Shown: positions 17,997-27,325, counted from the stretch's first letter. The stretch is 64,000 bases of DNA from Cylindrospermum sp. NIES-4074 (GCA_003994795.1 AP018269.1:1925346-1989345); one strand, 5' to 3'. Program-made: numbers and translations. Notes: generated from the sequence alone by a model not told the origin.

Positions 17997-18979
17997 ACCA
18001 AAGACAACGAATAAACCTGACCATCAATCAACAGCCGAGTAATGCCTTTGGCTTGCAGATGAGTACGAGCCTTGTGCAGCATTTTACTATCAGGAACTTT
18101 AATCACGCGATCGCGCTTGGTAGAAAAGCGCTTGGCTACGCGGTGGTTATCAAACACTGGTAGAGTTTTCTGCTGGGTTTCGATGTTGGGAATTTGCCCC
18201 AAATCACCAAAATCCTTGAGTGGTCGGGTAATTAATTCCGAGGCCCGGTCAATCACCAAATAGCAAGTTTTAGGCAAATGAGCGATCGACAGTGGCAAGA
18301 CTTGAACTGGTGCTTCACCTGCAAGGCGTCTGGCAACTAAGGGTTTTGCCTCCTCGAAATCATCATCCTCGTAATCTTCCTCGTCCTCGAAGTCGTCGTC
18401 GTCTAAATCGTCCAACTCCTCAGACTCATCAAGCAGGTCTTCACCCACTAAGATTTGGGCAATGGCGATCGTTTCTGGATGGTGATCCTCCAGTATGGGA
18501 CTGGAGATCGGGGTGATTTCCGGTGGCTTGTGTTTGACAATTTCTAATTCTTTGACAACAGGTAGCCGAGGTTTTTCCACCGCTGAGGAGCGCGTTTTCA
18601 CCCGTCTAATCGGCGGGAATGACTCTTTGACATCTGGATGCTCCTCTTCCTCAATCACAGGCGTCTGAGCGACCACTGCTGGCAACTCTAGGGGCTGGCT
18701 GGGGATGCTTGGCAGTTCTGTTTCCAGCGCTGGCTGACTCAACAGAGGTAACTGCTCATAACTTACCTGTGCTCTGCCTTCAGGGGTTCTGGCGGCACGT
18801 TTTAAAGAAACGAGGTATTCGTACTCGTCCTCTGGCAAAGTGCTTTTGAGCAAACGGCTAATTGTCGAGTTACTAACACCATAGCGATCCGCCAAAGTTG
18901 AGGTTGTTTCGGCAGTCTCTCGATATAACTTGAGAATTTCTTGCTTGTCAGAATCTGTTAATTTTCTCACGGTAGACAC
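17993..18979 (-). CDS. HTH protein with acidic linker, unknown function
   Basis: About 328 residues. The N-terminus has a transposase/resolvase-like helix-turn-helix (LTDSDKQEILKLYRE... STLADRYGVSNSTISRLLK, residues 7-46). The centre is Pro-rich and then strongly acidic (residues 200-225 are mostly Asp/Glu), and the C-terminal 110 residues form an unknown domain (TCYLVIDRASELITRPLKDFGDLG). No ATG fits: TTG at 18982 or GTG at 18979 are the choices, or GTG at 18970. DNA binding is likely, target unknown. The membrane-protein gene upstream stops at 18992, only 13 bases before, so the two probably share a transcript. Confidence 0.75.
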   Translation of the reverse strand: MSTVRKLTDSDKQEILKLYRETAETTSTLADRYGVSNSTISRLLKSTLPEDEYEYLVSLKRAARTPEGRAQVSYEQLPLLSQPALETELPSIPSQPLELPAVVAQTPVIEEEEHPDVKESFPPIRRVKTRSSAVEKPRLPVVKELEIVKHKPPEITPISSPILEDHHPETIAIAQILVGEDLLDESEELDDLDDDDFEDEEDYEDDDFEEAKPLVARRLAGEAPVQVLPLSIAHLPKTCYLVIDRASELITRPLKDFGDLGQIPNIETQQKTLPVFDNHRVAKRFSTKRDRVIKVPDSKMLHKARTHLQAKGITRLLIDGQVYSLSLV

Positions 18980-18991
18980 CAAAATTCTTTG

Positions 18992-19843
18992 CTAAGTTCG
19001 TTTTCGTCCAGTGGCACGCCGCTTTCGGCTCAATGATGCGTCGAACTCTAGGACAGCGCCCAGTCCAAATAACACTCCACTAAACACCCAAAACACTTCC
19101 AGGATCTCCCCACTTTGATAATTGGGACCCTGGGCGTATTTAAACCACATATCTGCAATGTAGAGCGAAAATGCTGCCGCTGCAATCATTCGCCAGGATA
19201 AAGAAACTCTTCCTCCCCAAAAGGCTAGCAGCAGGGTAGAGGCAATAATTAACAGAACTACGTCGCTAACTACATAAAACCAATTCAACCAAGCCACCAG
19301 CGGCTCTGGAGATGCTGCTTGTTGCTGAGAAATCCACCAGGCTAAAAAACTCCCAAACGCTCCAATTGCCAACACAATTAACCACTGCCATTTTTCCAGA
19401 TTAATTCGCCTGGAAACCACGGCTAAAATCATGCCTGTGCCAAGGAGCAGATAAGTCAGTACAAAAAATATATCGCCTAGAGACACATCCGGTTCTTTTT
19501 TTAAAACAATTTCCGTATAGCCGAAGATTACACCCCCAATGAAATAGGCAATCATACCTAAGCCAATTGATAGCCAAACATTTCTATTGCTGACAATTTG
19601 GGGACTCAGCCAGTTCCTCAAGCATAAGACACCTGAACCCAAATAAGCTACAGCTTCAAAAATATTTGTCCCAATCACATACCAATCAGCACGGGTTTCT
19701 GATCCATCTGCTCCAGGAATTTTGGCGCTAAACAACAAAAAGTATAGCAACGCTAGCACGGCCCAGCCAATGCTAGCCAAGACGAGGTTTTGAGTTGTGA
19801 AAACGGTTGTAGAACCGTAAGAATTGTCGTAGGAGTTACTCAT
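18992..19843 (-). CDS. Polytopic membrane protein, unknown
   Basis: 283 residues with eight or nine hydrophobic segments from residue 16 to 270, a short polar N-terminus and a basic tail (SRKRRATGRKRT). No transport or enzyme motif that I recognise. A conserved cyanobacterial membrane protein by appearance. It is immediately upstream of the HTH/acidic protein, with a 13-base gap, suggesting joint expression. Confidence 0.75.
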   Translation of the reverse strand: MSNSYDNSYGSTTVFTTQNLVLASIGWAVLALLYFLLFSAKIPGADGSETRADWYVIGTNIFEAVAYLGSGVLCLRNWLSPQIVSNRNVWLSIGLGMIAYFIGGVIFGYTEIVLKKEPDVSLGDIFFVLTYLLLGTGMILAVVSRRINLEKWQWLIVLAIGAFGSFLAWWISQQQAASPEPLVAWLNWFYVVSDVVLLIIASTLLLAFWGGRVSLSWRMIAAAAFSLYIADMWFKYAQGPNYQSGEILEVFWVFSGVLFGLGAVLEFDASLSRKRRATGRKRT

Positions 19844-19985
19844 ATCACTTGGCTAAGTAAATGCACTCTGGCAGTATCTTTGGCGTAGCGTGATTGCGTG
19901 TCCAGCAGTTGAGCTACCAAACAATACACAATCCAACACCAAAAGCAAGTGCCAATGGACGGTTTGTGATCAAACAACTTCCATG

Positions 19986-20645
19986 CTACTGCCAAAGTTT
20001 ACTCAGCGGAGATTGATTTAGCCAATCGATAAATAGCGATCGCTCTGCTTCAGGCAAATCTTCTAACTTATCAGCCAATTCATGGGCAAAGTTGGCATTG
20101 CCAAAATAAGCCTTAGCAATGCGGTGCAGTTCTTGCAAGAGGATAATCACATGAGTTTCTTGCCAACGAGGAGGCTTGGCTATTTGCGACGGGTTGGTAG
20201 TTAGCAAATATTTCACTACCTCTAGAGAAGACACTTGGGGAAATTGCTTCTGTAGTAAGACATCTCCTACATCTTTCTCAAATAAGGCTGCCTGCCGAGT
20301 ACCTAAAAAATCTTCAATGTCCATATAGACGGCTTGCAGCACCATTAGACAAGCTAAAGTCAAAATTTCCGTCTTGCTGTGGCTACCTGTGTCATTACCC
20401 AGCTGGTCTAAGCGGATCTTACCCCAAACGCTATAGCGCTCCGGTTCTTCAAGTAAGACACAGGCTTTGCCTCGATTATCAGTGAGATCTCTCCACAAGG
20501 CTCTAGCTTCTACTTCTTGACTAGCCTTGAAGACGCTAATCAGGCGAAAGGTCTGCCCCTGATAATTGAGGATCGGCACTTGCTGATCCCGCGTTGGGTG
20601 CTGAATACTCGAGATTTCAACATCCTGGCGTTTGAGAATAAACAT
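19986..20645 (-). CDS. Conserved cyanobacterial protein, unknown
   Basis: 219 soluble residues without signal peptide or membrane helix. N-terminal beta-rich part (PILNYQGQTFRLISVF, CVLLEEPERYSVWGKI), then a helical C-terminus (LACLMVLQAVYMDIEDFLG, HVIILLQELHRIAKAYFG). I do not recognise the family. It starts with ATG at 20645 and stands alone. Confidence 0.7.
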   Translation of the reverse strand: MFILKRQDVEISSIQHPTRDQQVPILNYQGQTFRLISVFKASQEVEARALWRDLTDNRGKACVLLEEPERYSVWGKIRLDQLGNDTGSHSKTEILTLACLMVLQAVYMDIEDFLGTRQAALFEKDVGDVLLQKQFPQVSSLEVVKYLLTTNPSQIAKPPRWQETHVIILLQELHRIAKAYFGNANFAHELADKLEDLPEAERSLFIDWLNQSPLSKLWQ

Positions 20646-20934
20646 GGCACTCGCAAATAACTCCTCACAGGGGCTTTCTTGATAAGGGATATATAATTGT
20701 ATTCGCTGGCATCGCCAAGAGTGTAATTACTTAGCGTGTTGCTGGGAAAACCAAGGGTTTGCAAGATGCTTCCCTAGGATAAGTTGCCAGAGGGTAACGG
20801 CATTAATGGGCAAATACCCCCTTGACATCACAATAATATCTAACCAATACCCCATCTGCGTCGTTTTTAGTGTACATTGATTAGCTAAAGACTTGAATCT
20901 TAGTCTTGCCATTGTGAAATTTACTATTTTGATA
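20646..20934. other. Non-coding region
   Basis: Upstream region of the 219-residue protein and of tRNA-Arg. An open frame on the - strand (20727-20951) has no ribosome-binding site or recognisable product and is not called. Nothing else is seen. Confidence 0.35.
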
Positions 20935-20964
20935 TTGCCGATTACGAGCAATAGTAGATATAAT
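20935..20964 (+). promoter_or_regulatory. Probable promoter of tRNA-Arg
   Basis: TTGCCG at 20935-20940, 18 bases, then a perfect TATAAT at 20959-20964. Transcription would begin near 20971, about 30 bases before the tRNA. Confidence 0.5.
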
Positions 20965-21002
20965 TCTATGGCTGGTTTTTCTAGAAGTCATCATCTCGAC
21001 TT

Positions 21003-21075
21003 GGGCGCATAGCTCAGTGGATAGAGCCACGGATTTCTAATCCGTTGGTCGCAGGTTCGAACCCTGCTGCGCCCG
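21003..21075 (+). tRNA. tRNA-Arg (anticodon UCU)
   Basis: Complete cloverleaf of 73 bases: acceptor GGGCGCA/TGCGCCC, D-arm AGCTCAGTGGATAGAGC, anticodon stem CGGAT with loop TTTCTAA, T-arm GCAGGTTCGAACCCTGC, discriminator G. CCA is not encoded. The gene has no intron. Confidence 0.96.
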
Positions 21076-21148
21076 TTTTACCTAAATACGAACCCTCAAC
21101 TCTCTCTAGTGGTGATAAACTACACAATATTAGTGAGGGTTCATATTG

Positions 21149-21808
21149 ATGCATCACACAAAAGATAAAGGCGATTTAGCGGCTGCTAAAGTCATAGCAG
21201 ATTTAGTTGAGAAAGAATATTCAGTTTTTGTGCCAGTGGTAACCGAACACGCACCTTTTGATTTAATTGCCTATAAAGACGGCAAATGTTACAGAATTCA
21301 AGCCAAATATAACAGTAATGGCATAGTTAAAAATAAAACTAGTTGGGCAGATAAGAATGGTTCTCATGATAGAAAATATAAATCAGATGATTTTGACTTC
21401 TATGCCATTTATTTACCAGAAATAGGCAAAGTAGTATATCCCTCTATTAAATTTGGTGGCTGCTCTATAAATACCCAAATACCCAATTCACCTACACCTT
21501 TTTACTGGTGGGAAGATTTTACAGACTTTACTGAAGCAGCGCTAAGACGAAGTTACAAGGAGTTTGGAGTTGATTTAACAACTAGAAAGGTTAACCCAGA
21601 CTCTAGAATTCACACCAGGAAGGTAGAAAGGCCATCTAAAGAAGAACTGGAAAAACTGGTTTGGGAAAAACCCACAGCGCAAATTGCTAGAGATTTTGGT
21701 GTATCTGACAAAGCTGTAGAAAAGTGGTGTAAAACTTATGGGGTAGCAAAGCCACCGAGAGGATATTGGGTGAGAAAGGCTTATGAGAAAGTTGGTGACA
21801 AGGAATGA
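21149..21808 (+). CDS. Group I intron-type PD-(D/E)XK homing endonuclease-like protein
   Basis: 219 residues from the ATG at 21149 (a TTG lies one codon before). The N-terminal 110 residues match the PD-(D/E)XK endonuclease type of cyanobacterial group I intron enzymes such as I-Ssp6803I: KGDLAAAKVIADL, then HAPFDLIAYKDGKCYRIQAKY, whose FD...QxK holds the catalytic Asp, Gln and Lys. The C-terminus (ELEKLVWEKPTAQIARDFGVSDKAVEKWCKTYGV) is a helix-turn-helix for target binding. It begins 74 bases after an intronless tRNA-Arg gene. It may be a free-standing homing enzyme or a remnant left after intron loss. Confidence 0.8.
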   Translation: MHHTKDKGDLAAAKVIADLVEKEYSVFVPVVTEHAPFDLIAYKDGKCYRIQAKYNSNGIVKNKTSWADKNGSHDRKYKSDDFDFYAIYLPEIGKVVYPSIKFGGCSINTQIPNSPTPFYWWEDFTDFTEAALRRSYKEFGVDLTTRKVNPDSRIHTRKVERPSKEELEKLVWEKPTAQIARDFGVSDKAVEKWCKTYGVAKPPRGYWVRKAYEKVGDKE

Positions 21809-21936
21809 TAATAAGTATATTGTATAATATTTTATACAACAGCATATGCAATCAAGAAAGATATATACAGAAATCGGATGCCCAAAATTTTGTCATCATA
21901 GCCAATTCATAGTCAAATCATAGTCAAAAAACTAGT

Positions 21937-21969
21937 AAGGGACTCAGTTTTTTATCTTCTGAGTCCCTT
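21937..21969 (+). terminator. Terminator after the endonuclease-like gene
   Basis: Stem aagggactcag/ctgagtccctt (11 bp perfect, 11-base loop) followed by TTC. It sits about 130 bases after the + strand gene and before the tRNA-Thr gene of the other strand. Confidence 0.7.
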
Positions 21970-22019
21970 TTCAAGACTAGAAACGCTAATTTCCCGTCGA
22001 TCATGTTTAACATAGAGTA

Positions 22020-22091
22020 AGCCCGTGACGAGGATTGAACTCGTGACCTCACCCTTACCAAGGGTGTGCTCTACCACTGAGCCACACGGGC
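22020..22091 (-). tRNA. tRNA-Thr (anticodon GGU)
   Basis: On the - strand: acceptor GCCCGTG/CACGGGC, D-arm GCTCAGTGGTAGAGC, anticodon loop TTGGTAA, T-arm CGAGTTCAATCCTCG. 72 bases, discriminator T, no CCA encoded. Confidence 0.95.
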
Positions 22092-22179
22092 AAAATACAG
22101 TTTTGGTTTGTGAGTAATGAGTTATAAGGTGGTGAACTCTTCTTATCACTCAGCCATTATAACTCATAACTTGTTGAAG

Positions 22180-22265
22180 TGGTGGGCCGGGCTGGATTTG
22201 AACCAGCGTAGGCGTAAACCAACGGATTTACAGTCCGTCTCCATTAACCACTCGGACACCGACCC
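22180..22265 (-). tRNA. tRNA-Tyr (anticodon GUA)
   Basis: On the - strand: acceptor GGGTCGG/CCGGCCC, D-arm with GTCCGAGTGG, anticodon loop CTGTAAA, class II variable arm, T-arm GCTGGTTCAAATCCAGC. Ends with ACCA, so CCA appears to be encoded. It lies 88 bases upstream of tRNA-Thr in the same direction and is probably co-transcribed. Confidence 0.95.
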
Positions 22266-22354
22266 ATTTACCTTACGACTTATCTATAGTAGCAGCAGAT
22301 TTTGGAAATGGCAAGGAATTTAAAAAAAATAATGGTGAGTACAGCGCCAACCGC

Positions 22355-24172
22355 TTAATTCAAGAGTTCTCCTGTTTGTTGCAGGGAGTGCAAACGGTTG
22401 TAAATGCCCCCTTGAGCCAAGAGTTCGGCGTGGGTTCCCACTTCTACAATTTTGCCTTGGTCGAGAACGACAATTTTATCGGCTTCCCGCACTGTACTCA
22501 AGCGGTGGGCAATAATAATTGTGGTGCGAGTTCCTTGGAGCGATCGCATCGCTAGTTGAATTGCACGCTCAGACTCATAATCTAAGCTAGAGGTAGCTTC
22601 ATCAAAAATTAGTACATCTGGCGCCACCAACAACGCTCTAGCAATTCCCAAGCGCTGTCTTTGTCCTCCCGATAACCTGACACCACGTTCCCCTACAACA
22701 GTGTAATAACCCTGAGGTAAGTGCTGTACCACTTCATCGACTCTGGCTATCCTACAGGCTTCCTGAACCTCCGCAAAACTGGTATTTGGTTTGCCATAGG
22801 TGAGGTTATCCAATATTGTGCCGTTGAAAACGTCAACTTCTTGATGAACGATCGCTAATCTCCGCCGATAATTACCCACATTCAAGGTGCGAATATCTTG
22901 ACCATCAATTAAAATTTGGCCTGTTTGCGGTTCAAAATAACGCAACAACAGCTTGACTAAAGTAGACTTACCAGAACCAGAGCGTCCCACTAAAGCCACT
23001 GTTTGATATGGCTGAATTAATAAATTAATATCTTGCAATACTTGACGGTTAGCTTCATACCCAAAGCTGAGATGAGAAAATTCCACCTTTCCAGTAAATT
23101 TATAAGGTGGTTCATGCTGTGCTGTTGCTAAAAGTCCATCAGAGTCAACTTCAGATGGTGTTTGCAGAAATTCATGAAACCCCACCATAGAAGCATAGCG
23201 ACGGGCAAAACCTTCAGCTAGGTTGCTGATAGGTTGTAACTCGGCATAAGCCATACTAGAAAGAGTTAAAGTCATCACAAAGTGACCCAGAGAAATTTTC
23301 CCTTTTACCGTCTCTACTAGAGTTAAACCTAGTACTATAAACACACAAAACTGCACCATAGTGCGTTGATAAGTACCAAGCACTACATAACCTTTATGGA
23401 TGCGATAATCCACTACTGTCAGTTCACGTGCTAACCGTTGAGTTTGTCGCTTCAGTTCTGTTGCTTCTGTTGCGAAAGCTTTTACTGTTTTGATATTGGT
23501 GATAATTTCGGAAGAGCGACTTTCGGTGTCTTCCATGTGTTTCTCTACGCGAGTTTCGTGCCAAACTAACTGTTGTAACTTTTTTAAGGTAAAGCTGAAG
23601 ATAACCAGAAAGGAAATTAGAAATAAAATAGCAATTCGCCATTCAATAAACCAGATAATCACAAAAATTGCCACTACTCGAAAAAGTTTAGGAATCATCT
23701 GTCCAGCAATTTCTGGATAACCCCAAGTATGGTTTGCAATCCCTTTTGCTACTCTTCCCGCAATGCGTCCAGGGTTATTTTCATCATAAAATTCTAGTGG
23801 CAAAGTAAGAATTTTTTCTATGGCTTTTTGTCCCTGAATCCGACGTGCTTTTAAAGCTATATCCCAGTGAAACCAACTAGTTAACCACGGTTCGGTTGGC
23901 GCTCTAACTACTGTGGCTAAAAAAATTAAACTTAGTAATATGCCTAATGACAGAAGTTGATTAACTGGGTAATTACTAATACCTGAAAAAGTTGTGACCG
24001 CCGCTTGAAGTGGTTGATCTAATGGTTGACTAGACAAAAGGTTTAAAATCTGACCGATAGCATAAGGTACAACCAAATCAATAATTTCGTAAATACTAGA
24101 TGCAGTAATGCTGAAGATACTCAGTCCCCAGAAGGGACGAAAGTAATTAATAATATCTCGAAATTTTGCCAT
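22355..24172 (-). CDS. ABC transporter, fused permease and ATPase (type IV exporter fold)
   Basis: 605 residues from the ATG at 24172. Six-helix transmembrane domain (about 1-330), then ATPase with Walker A GRSGSGKST, Q-loop VHQEV, signature LSGGQRQRLGIARAL, Walker B VLIFDEATSSLD and H-loop AHRLS. No C39 domain. It is a half-transporter expected to dimerise in the inner membrane and resembles lipid/multidrug exporters of the MsbA type. Substrate unknown. Stands alone between tRNA-Tyr and the lumenal-protein gene. Confidence 0.92.
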   Translation of the reverse strand: MAKFRDIINYFRPFWGLSIFSITASSIYEIIDLVVPYAIGQILNLLSSQPLDQPLQAAVTTFSGISNYPVNQLLSLGILLSLIFLATVVRAPTEPWLTSWFHWDIALKARRIQGQKAIEKILTLPLEFYDENNPGRIAGRVAKGIANHTWGYPEIAGQMIPKLFRVVAIFVIIWFIEWRIAILFLISFLVIFSFTLKKLQQLVWHETRVEKHMEDTESRSSEIITNIKTVKAFATEATELKRQTQRLARELTVVDYRIHKGYVVLGTYQRTMVQFCVFIVLGLTLVETVKGKISLGHFVMTLTLSSMAYAELQPISNLAEGFARRYASMVGFHEFLQTPSEVDSDGLLATAQHEPPYKFTGKVEFSHLSFGYEANRQVLQDINLLIQPYQTVALVGRSGSGKSTLVKLLLRYFEPQTGQILIDGQDIRTLNVGNYRRRLAIVHQEVDVFNGTILDNLTYGKPNTSFAEVQEACRIARVDEVVQHLPQGYYTVVGERGVRLSGGQRQRLGIARALLVAPDVLIFDEATSSLDYESERAIQLAMRSLQGTRTTIIIAHRLSTVREADKIVVLDQGKIVEVGTHAELLAQGGIYNRLHSLQQTGELLN

Positions 24173-24258
24173 GACGCACAATATCCCAGAGCGCGAAGTT
24201 AGCAGGGACTTTTATATTACGGTTGCAATACAATGTAGTCACAAGCTACTTAACTAAA

Positions 24259-25059
24259 TCATTCTTGAGGAATAGTTGGCAGTTTTGAAGGAAAAAATTC
24301 GAGGTGATAGCGATAAAGGGCTACTGGTCGGGAACCTGCAACAAAGTAATCTGGATCTTGAGGGGAAAGGTAGATAGCAGTTACTTGATCAGCTTCAATA
24401 GCTACCCCAGATGTAGAAACTCGGTGGTAAGCTGTGGTAGATTCGACAGTGTTAAAATAAGGATTTACACCACCTTTAAATAGTTGTTGAAATACCTCAG
24501 TGGTGACAAACTTACCTTCTGGAGTTGTTTCCGTGTCCCGTGCTGTGACAATGGAAACTAGCTGGAGACCGCCACGTAAAAATGTAATTTGACGATTAGG
24601 TGAATCTGGATCTACTTTGACTGATAATACGGCTTTATCTCCTAAAGAAGCCCGGATCAAATTCAAACTATTAAATGCTCTATCAGCTACTAAAATTAGT
24701 GATTTTTTATCTGTTGCGGGGATGAGTTTTGCTCTAGAAATAGGAGGTTTAACTTTGACAAATCTGACTAAGAAACTTACAGGCTGATTTAATTGGCGGC
24801 GATTTCCTTCAAATCCAGGTGTGACGATATCTGGTGCTAAAGGTGCAGCTAAATCCACTAATGTACTCGTAACTTGCCAATAACCAGCCATCCATTCAGG
24901 ATAAGCTAAATCTCCCACAGCAGGTTGTAAGGAAGTTAATTTTTCCCACTGGGGAAAATTCGCCAACCGTTCAGCTAGTTCCCCAGCTTTAGCGTCACCA
25001 CTTCCCAGTAGTAAGGAAATCAGCAAGCAAAAAATCCAGAATCCCCTGATAAAAAGCAT
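24259..25059 (-). CDS. Secreted/lumenal conserved cyanobacterial protein
   Basis: 266 residues with a signal peptide (LFIRGFWIFCLLISLLLGSGDAKA, cleavage near residue 25), then a soluble domain beginning LAERLANFPQWEKL, with PEWMAGYWQVTSTLVDLAAPLAP and a C-terminal YRYHLEFFP. Homologues occur across cyanobacteria and I believe in plastids (DUF6816-like), where the location would be the thylakoid lumen. No enzymatic motif seen. 53 bases upstream of the next gene's start region; function unknown. Confidence 0.7.
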   Translation of the reverse strand: MLFIRGFWIFCLLISLLLGSGDAKAGELAERLANFPQWEKLTSLQPAVGDLAYPEWMAGYWQVTSTLVDLAAPLAPDIVTPGFEGNRRQLNQPVSFLVRFVKVKPPISRAKLIPATDKKSLILVADRAFNSLNLIRASLGDKAVLSVKVDPDSPNRQITFLRGGLQLVSIVTARDTETTPEGKFVTTEVFQQLFKGGVNPYFNTVESTTAYHRVSTSGVAIEADQVTAIYLSPQDPDYFVAGSRPVALYRYHLEFFPSKLPTIPQE

Positions 25060-25112
25060 TATTAGTATTTTGTTGAGTATTTAGTTGTCGCGTAAATCTG
25101 TAATTTCCAATA

Positions 25113-25517
25113 TTAAATTTCTGATGGCAAAGGTTGCCAAAGTTCTCCATATTTTTCTCGTAAAGTCTGCCAAGCTTCCACCTGACCGGGTTCATACTCT
25201 CCCGGTTTACCCCATTGCAAAAATAGGCTTAAAGCAGATTCTTGTTTTTCGTCTAAAAACCGAATGGCATAGGTTGTAAAGTTACCTCTTTTCGCTTCAC
25301 CTGTTTCAAATTTCACTTCAATGATTTTGTCCATATTCAGGTGAAATTCAAAACCTTCGGTGTGCATATTGGCATATTTACCTTTAGGTAACTCTGCATA
25401 AAATAGTTTTTCTATCTTACCTCGTGCTTCTAAAACAGCCGCGCTGCTGGTTACAATTAAACGCAAAGTTCCCAATGTTTCGCAAGCTTCTAAAAATTCC
25501 TTCAAACTAGTACTCAT
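25113..25517 (-). CDS. ChuX/HutX-like small cytosolic protein
   Basis: 134 residues: LKEFLEACETLGTLRLIVTSSAAVLEARGKIEKL, then KYANMHTEGFEFHLNMDKIIEVKFE and LSLFLQWGKPGEYEPGQVEAWQTLREKYGE. The pattern resembles the ChuX/HutX heme-utilisation fold, with FHLNMD near its binding site. Heme binding is an inference from family resemblance. It follows phoH on the same strand with a 37-base gap, so co-transcription is likely. Confidence 0.65.
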   Translation of the reverse strand: MSTSLKEFLEACETLGTLRLIVTSSAAVLEARGKIEKLFYAELPKGKYANMHTEGFEFHLNMDKIIEVKFETGEAKRGNFTTYAIRFLDEKQESALSLFLQWGKPGEYEPGQVEAWQTLREKYGELWQPLPSEI

Positions 25518-25554
25518 AAATAATTGTCCTTTGTTTTTTACTAATGACTAATGA

Positions 25555-26508
25555 CTACTTTTCGTACTCTTCGTAGGCAGTAACAATGCGCTGAACTAGA
25601 GGATGGCGAACGACATCTTTTTGAGAAAATTCACAACAGGCAATGCCTTCAACCTGTTTTAAAATTCGTAACGCTACTATTAAACCTGACTGTTGGTTAA
25701 GTGGTAAATCGGTTTGTGTGATATCACCTGTGATCACCATCCGCGAACCAAAACCCAAGCGCGTCAATACCATTTTCATCTGAGATGGGGTAGTATTTTG
25801 AGCTTCATCAACAATAATAAAAGCGTTATTCAGGGTACGTCCCCGCATATAGGCAAGTGGGGCAATTTCAATTACACCACGTTCTATAAGATTGGGGACT
25901 TTTTCAGGATCGATGAATTCATTGATGGCATCATAAAGTGGGCGGAGATAGGGATCAACTTTTTGCTGTAAATCTCCGGGTAAAAATCCCAGTTTTTCAC
26001 CGGCTTCAACAGCAGGACGAGTGAGAATCAGCCTCTCAAACTGGTTGCTTAGAAGTGCTTGCACGGCAATTACGACAGCAAGATAAGTTTTACCAGTACC
26101 AGCTGGCCCGATGCCAAAGGTGAGGTCATTTTTTCGTAAGTAGTTGATGTATTTTCTTTGGACAAAGGTTTTGGCGCGGATTTCTTCACCCCGGCGCGTT
26201 TTGGCGAGGACATCTCGCTGTAAGTCTTGCAGTTCACCTTGGCGATCGCTATCTATGGCTTGACGGGCTGTTAAAATGTCAGCACTTGAGATATTATGGC
26301 CCTTACTCCAGATGTTTTCTAGCGATCGCACTAATCGCGTAGCTAAGTCAATTTGCTTTTCGGTGCCAGAAATAAGTAGCTCCTGTCCGCGCAGTACTAA
26401 GGTAGCTCCTGTTTGTCGAGACAGAATTTTGAGATTTTCTTCCCCATATCCCGCAAGAGCGATCGCACTGGGAATATTAGGCAGCTGAATTGTCAAGGCA
26501 CCTGCCAT
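25555..26508 (-). CDS. phoH: PhoH family ATPase
   Basis: 317-residue cytoplasmic P-loop ATPase of the PhoH family, thought to act with RNA (often beside ybeY in other bacteria, although not here). An N-terminal KH-like segment (about 12-85) precedes GIGPAGTGKTYLAV (Walker A, about 137-150) and ILTRPAVEAGEKLGFLPGDLQ. Walker B is FIIVDEAQNT and TGDITQTDLP is the sensor motif. Start ATG at 26508. Confidence 0.93.
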   Translation of the reverse strand: MAGALTIQLPNIPSAIALAGYGEENLKILSRQTGATLVLRGQELLISGTEKQIDLATRLVRSLENIWSKGHNISSADILTARQAIDSDRQGELQDLQRDVLAKTRRGEEIRAKTFVQRKYINYLRKNDLTFGIGPAGTGKTYLAVVIAVQALLSNQFERLILTRPAVEAGEKLGFLPGDLQQKVDPYLRPLYDAINEFIDPEKVPNLIERGVIEIAPLAYMRGRTLNNAFIIVDEAQNTTPSQMKMVLTRLGFGSRMVITGDITQTDLPLNQQSGLIVALRILKQVEGIACCEFSQKDVVRHPLVQRIVTAYEEYEK

Positions 26509-26887
26509 AGTATTTATTAATTTAGTGAGGAGCAGTTCTTGTTAAAGGTGATATTTTGCCGCCAGCGGCGAAAATACGATTTTTTGAAAATATATTTGTA
26601 CTAATTTACACTAGTTTAAATTAGAAAGTTTCTATAAAACTAATAGCTGTCAAAGTTTTCTCTAATTTTGGCATTTTTAAAAGCGGCAACTTATTATACT
26701 TTTACTTAAAATTGGTTTTTGATTTTCTCAAACTGCTAGAGGAAACCTAGAGACGCTATTACTTGCGCCTCTATTCAATATTAGGTTTGTGATCAAGATA
26801 TCCCACCAAATACTGTAGATTCTGCCATTCATCCGCTCGCCGCTACTGGTGTAGACGGCGTAGGGATGCTAGCAGAATTGGTTAAAT
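26509..26887. other. Non-coding region between phoH and khpA
   Basis: About 380 bases. An imperfect GC hairpin (gccgc-ca-gcggc, near 26556-26567) is flanked by T and A runs and could terminate or attenuate transcription in either direction. No ORF, no other repeat. Confidence 0.4.
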
Positions 26888-27325
26888 CTAGCGGACGCGG
26901 GGTTTAGCAACAGGTCTGGGTACGCTGACGCTGCCACCTCTTTCTCTCGATTTTGGCGGCGGTATTCGCTCTTCTGGCTCGTCGTCAAAAGACATAGCTT
27001 CCCGACTTTGGGCACTGCTGCCGTAGATGTCCAGGTATACTGATTGTCCAGCAACTTCTGCGGCTGCGGTAATTACCGTGCGAATTGCTTGAATGTTGCG
27101 TCCCCCCCGACCAAACACTTTTCCTTTATCTGTACTTTCAAAGGCGATGCGAATCCAAGCCCGTTGGAGGTTGTGAGAAATTTCACAATCGACTCTTAAT
27201 GACTCTGGAGATTCTAAAAACGGCTCTATAAGAAACTTTACCAGCCCAACATAATTGGGACTGGCTGCTGGGGATTTTGTTTCGAGATTATGATGCGGCT
27301 TTTGCACTGACCTGTTCAAAAACAT
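26888..27325 (-). CDS. khpA: KH-domain RNA-binding protein (KhpA)
   Basis: 145 residues. The KH domain has the GxxG loop in [17 protein letters not shown] (about 70-86), after [25 protein letters not shown], the KhpA signature. The C-terminal 40 residues are Arg/Pro-rich and basic, longer than the usual 80-residue KhpA. It overlaps the end of rpsP by 38 bases if the ATG at 27325 is used; a GTG at 27307 is an alternative. The rpsP-khpA pairing is conserved in many bacteria and supports a translation-linked RNA chaperone role. Confidence 0.92.
   Translation of the reverse strand: MFLNRSVQKPHHNLETKSPAASPNYVGLVKFLIEPFLESPESLRVDCEISHNLQRAWIRIAFESTDKGKVFGRGGRNIQAIRTVITAAAEVAGQSVYLDIYGSSAQSREAMSFDDEPEERIPPPKSRERGGSVSVPRPVAKPRVR

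Noticed and set aside
17795-18163. Open frames rich in ALSTQHS repeats
   Set aside because: Translation of the heptamer STRR; overlaps the 3' end of the real gene on the other strand.
20727-20951. 74-codon frame on the - strand before the tRNA-Arg promoter
   Set aside because: No family signs; overlaps the upstream region of the 219-residue gene and the predicted tRNA promoter.
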